From Chloroflexota bacterium (GTDB taxonomy: Bacteria; Chloroflexota; Dehalococcoidia; Plut-88900), in NCBI GenBank assembly GCA_022572865.1, contig JACZVB010000120.1, forward strand, positions 1 through 5,627: 5,627 nt of DNA, given 5' to 3'. The notes under the pieces were generated by a model, which saw nothing but the letters and a program-made list of their open reading frames with translations, did no database searches and was not told the origin of the DNA. Shown one piece after another: positions 4,771 through 5,627 of the stretch; the first letter of the stretch is position 1, and every line of letters starts with the position of its first letter. The translations under genes and the position numbers were made by a program.

Positions 4771-5627
4771 ATGGCTGAAGGCGCAATAACGAAGGGAATC
4801 AGAGGAAGATGGCGGTCTTTGCCCGCTACGATTCTGCTCGCTTTGGTAATCACGGCGTGCGGCGGAGGGTCCTCGCCGGCGCCCACGGCTACGCCTGCCG
4901 CTGTATCGACTCCTGTTGACCTTCCGACTCCCAGCGCTACGGTCAGTCCCGCGGGGTCGGTCCGGATCACAACCTTTGACCTGGGCCTGCTGGCTCCGAC
5001 GGACCTGGCCTCCGACGGCCTGAGCATATGGGTCTCTAGTCTGGGAGAGCCGGTAGCCCTCAACACCACAGTGAGGCGATTCTCTCTGGAGGGCGCGCCC
5101 ATCGGAAGCTACAAGCTGGGTGTGGTGCCGGGGGCTATCTTATTTGATGGGGAGAACATCTGGGTGAGCAAGCTGGGGACCCCCGCTGACCCGGGTGACG
5201 CTGTAGTGAAGCTGTCCACCGCCGGGCTGTTCATAAGGGAATACTCTACTGGGGAGCAGCCCTTTGCCCTGGCTTTCGATGGCGAGAACCTCTGGATCGC
5301 AAATGCGGGAGAGGATGCCGTCGTCAAGCTGTCAGGGGATGGAGAGGTGCTGGGGACATTCCCCGTGGATAAGGGCCCCTCGGCCCTGGCCTTCGACGGT
5401 GAGAACATCTGGGTCACGATCCTTGGGACCCACGAGGAGGAGGGACACACGGTACAGAAGCTGGCCCCGGACGGCACGATCCTGGCCTCATACCCCGTGG
5501 GCATCAGGCCCATAGCCCTGGCCTTCGATGGGACCAACATGTGGGTCGCCAACGGCGGCCCCACGGGCCATGATGGCCGGGATACGGTGTCCAAGCTGGC
5601 ACTGGACGGGACGTTGCTGGAGGAGTT
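4771..5627 (+). CDS. Lipoprotein with beta-propeller repeats (partial, 3' end outside the window)
   Basis: The first 285 residues are visible with no stop, so the gene runs off the right edge. Residues 1-30 are a lipoprotein signal: basic start, hydrophobic core LPATILLALVITA, and lipobox ITAC with C30, followed by GGG. It should be lipid-anchored on the outer face of the membrane. Residues 31-62 are a Pro/Thr/Ala linker. From about 75 there are at least five repeats of 40-48 residues. Each has a motif like LAFDGENIWV at about 79-88, 123-132, 167-176, 206-215 and 250-259, followed by VVKLS-x-x-G. This is the pattern of YncE/NHL/Vgb-type beta-propellers, which often bind proteins or ligands. 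No catalytic residues are evident. GAGAGGT lies just before the ATG at 4771. Long minus-strand open frames over this gene are shadows caused by its codon bias. Confidence 0.88.
   Translation, partial: MAEGAITKGIRGRWRSLPATILLALVITACGGGSSPAPTATPAAVSTPVDLPTPSATVSPAGSVRITTFDLGLLAPTDLASDGLSIWVSSLGEPVALNTTVRRFSLEGAPIGSYKLGVVPGAILFDGENIWVSKLGTPADPGDAVVKLSTAGLFIREYSTGEQPFALAFDGENLWIANAGEDAVVKLSGDGEVLGTFPVDKGPSALAFDGENIWVTILGTHEEEGHTVQKLAPDGTILASYPVGIRPIALAFDGTNMWVANGGPTGHDGRDTVSKLALDGTLLEE

Noticed and set aside
4722..5594. Minus-strand open frames opposite the lipoprotein
   Set aside because: Their repeated MFSPSKARA-like strings are the antisense of the FDGENIWV propeller repeats.

Overview
The window (about 5.6 kb, GC-rich, bacterial) reads as chromosomal sequence from an uncultured bacterium. 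A Chloroflexota (Dehalococcoidia-like) or related high-GC lineage is the best guess. This rests on three things: the rhodanese-CBS protein type, which I know mainly from Actinobacteriota and Chloroflexota; a lipoprotein beta-propeller with FDGENIWV repeats; and short interspersed palindromic repeats of a kind common in environmental genomes. The lineage is an inference and could be wrong.

Layout. Positions 140-2017 hold three minus-strand genes for exported or membrane proteins: a 361-aa secreted protein of beta-sandwich type, a 121-aa secreted protein ten bases downstream, and a 79-aa single-pass membrane protein. The two secreted proteins share a signal-peptide junction (VFA/ASIT-TT) and look like paralogues in their first domain. 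A 43-bp element occurs twice, about 100 bp upstream of the 361-aa gene and about 100 bp upstream of the 79-aa gene, which suggests a duplicated control region. Divergent from this cluster, on the plus strand at 2293-2985, is a rhodanese-CBS gene. It has one in-frame TGA (2494-2496) exactly where the catalytic cysteine of the family sits, and the frame continues with intact family sequence to a TAG. The best reading is a selenocysteine-containing sulfurtransferase, and this is the most interesting item in the window.

Positions 2986-3394 form a gene-free convergent region filled with inverted repeats. On the minus strand at 3395-4618 is a ferredoxin/rubredoxin-reductase-type FAD/NAD oxidoreductase with a plausible promoter. 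Divergent from it, a plus-strand lipoprotein gene starts at 4771 and runs off the right edge. It encodes a repetitive beta-propeller.

How the genes work together. The minus-strand cluster and the lipoprotein point to cell-surface functions. The rhodanese (sulfur or selenium transfer) and the oxidoreductase (electron transfer) are cytoplasmic. They are convergent and need not be functionally linked. Positions 1-139 contain no gene I can support, only an inverted repeat.
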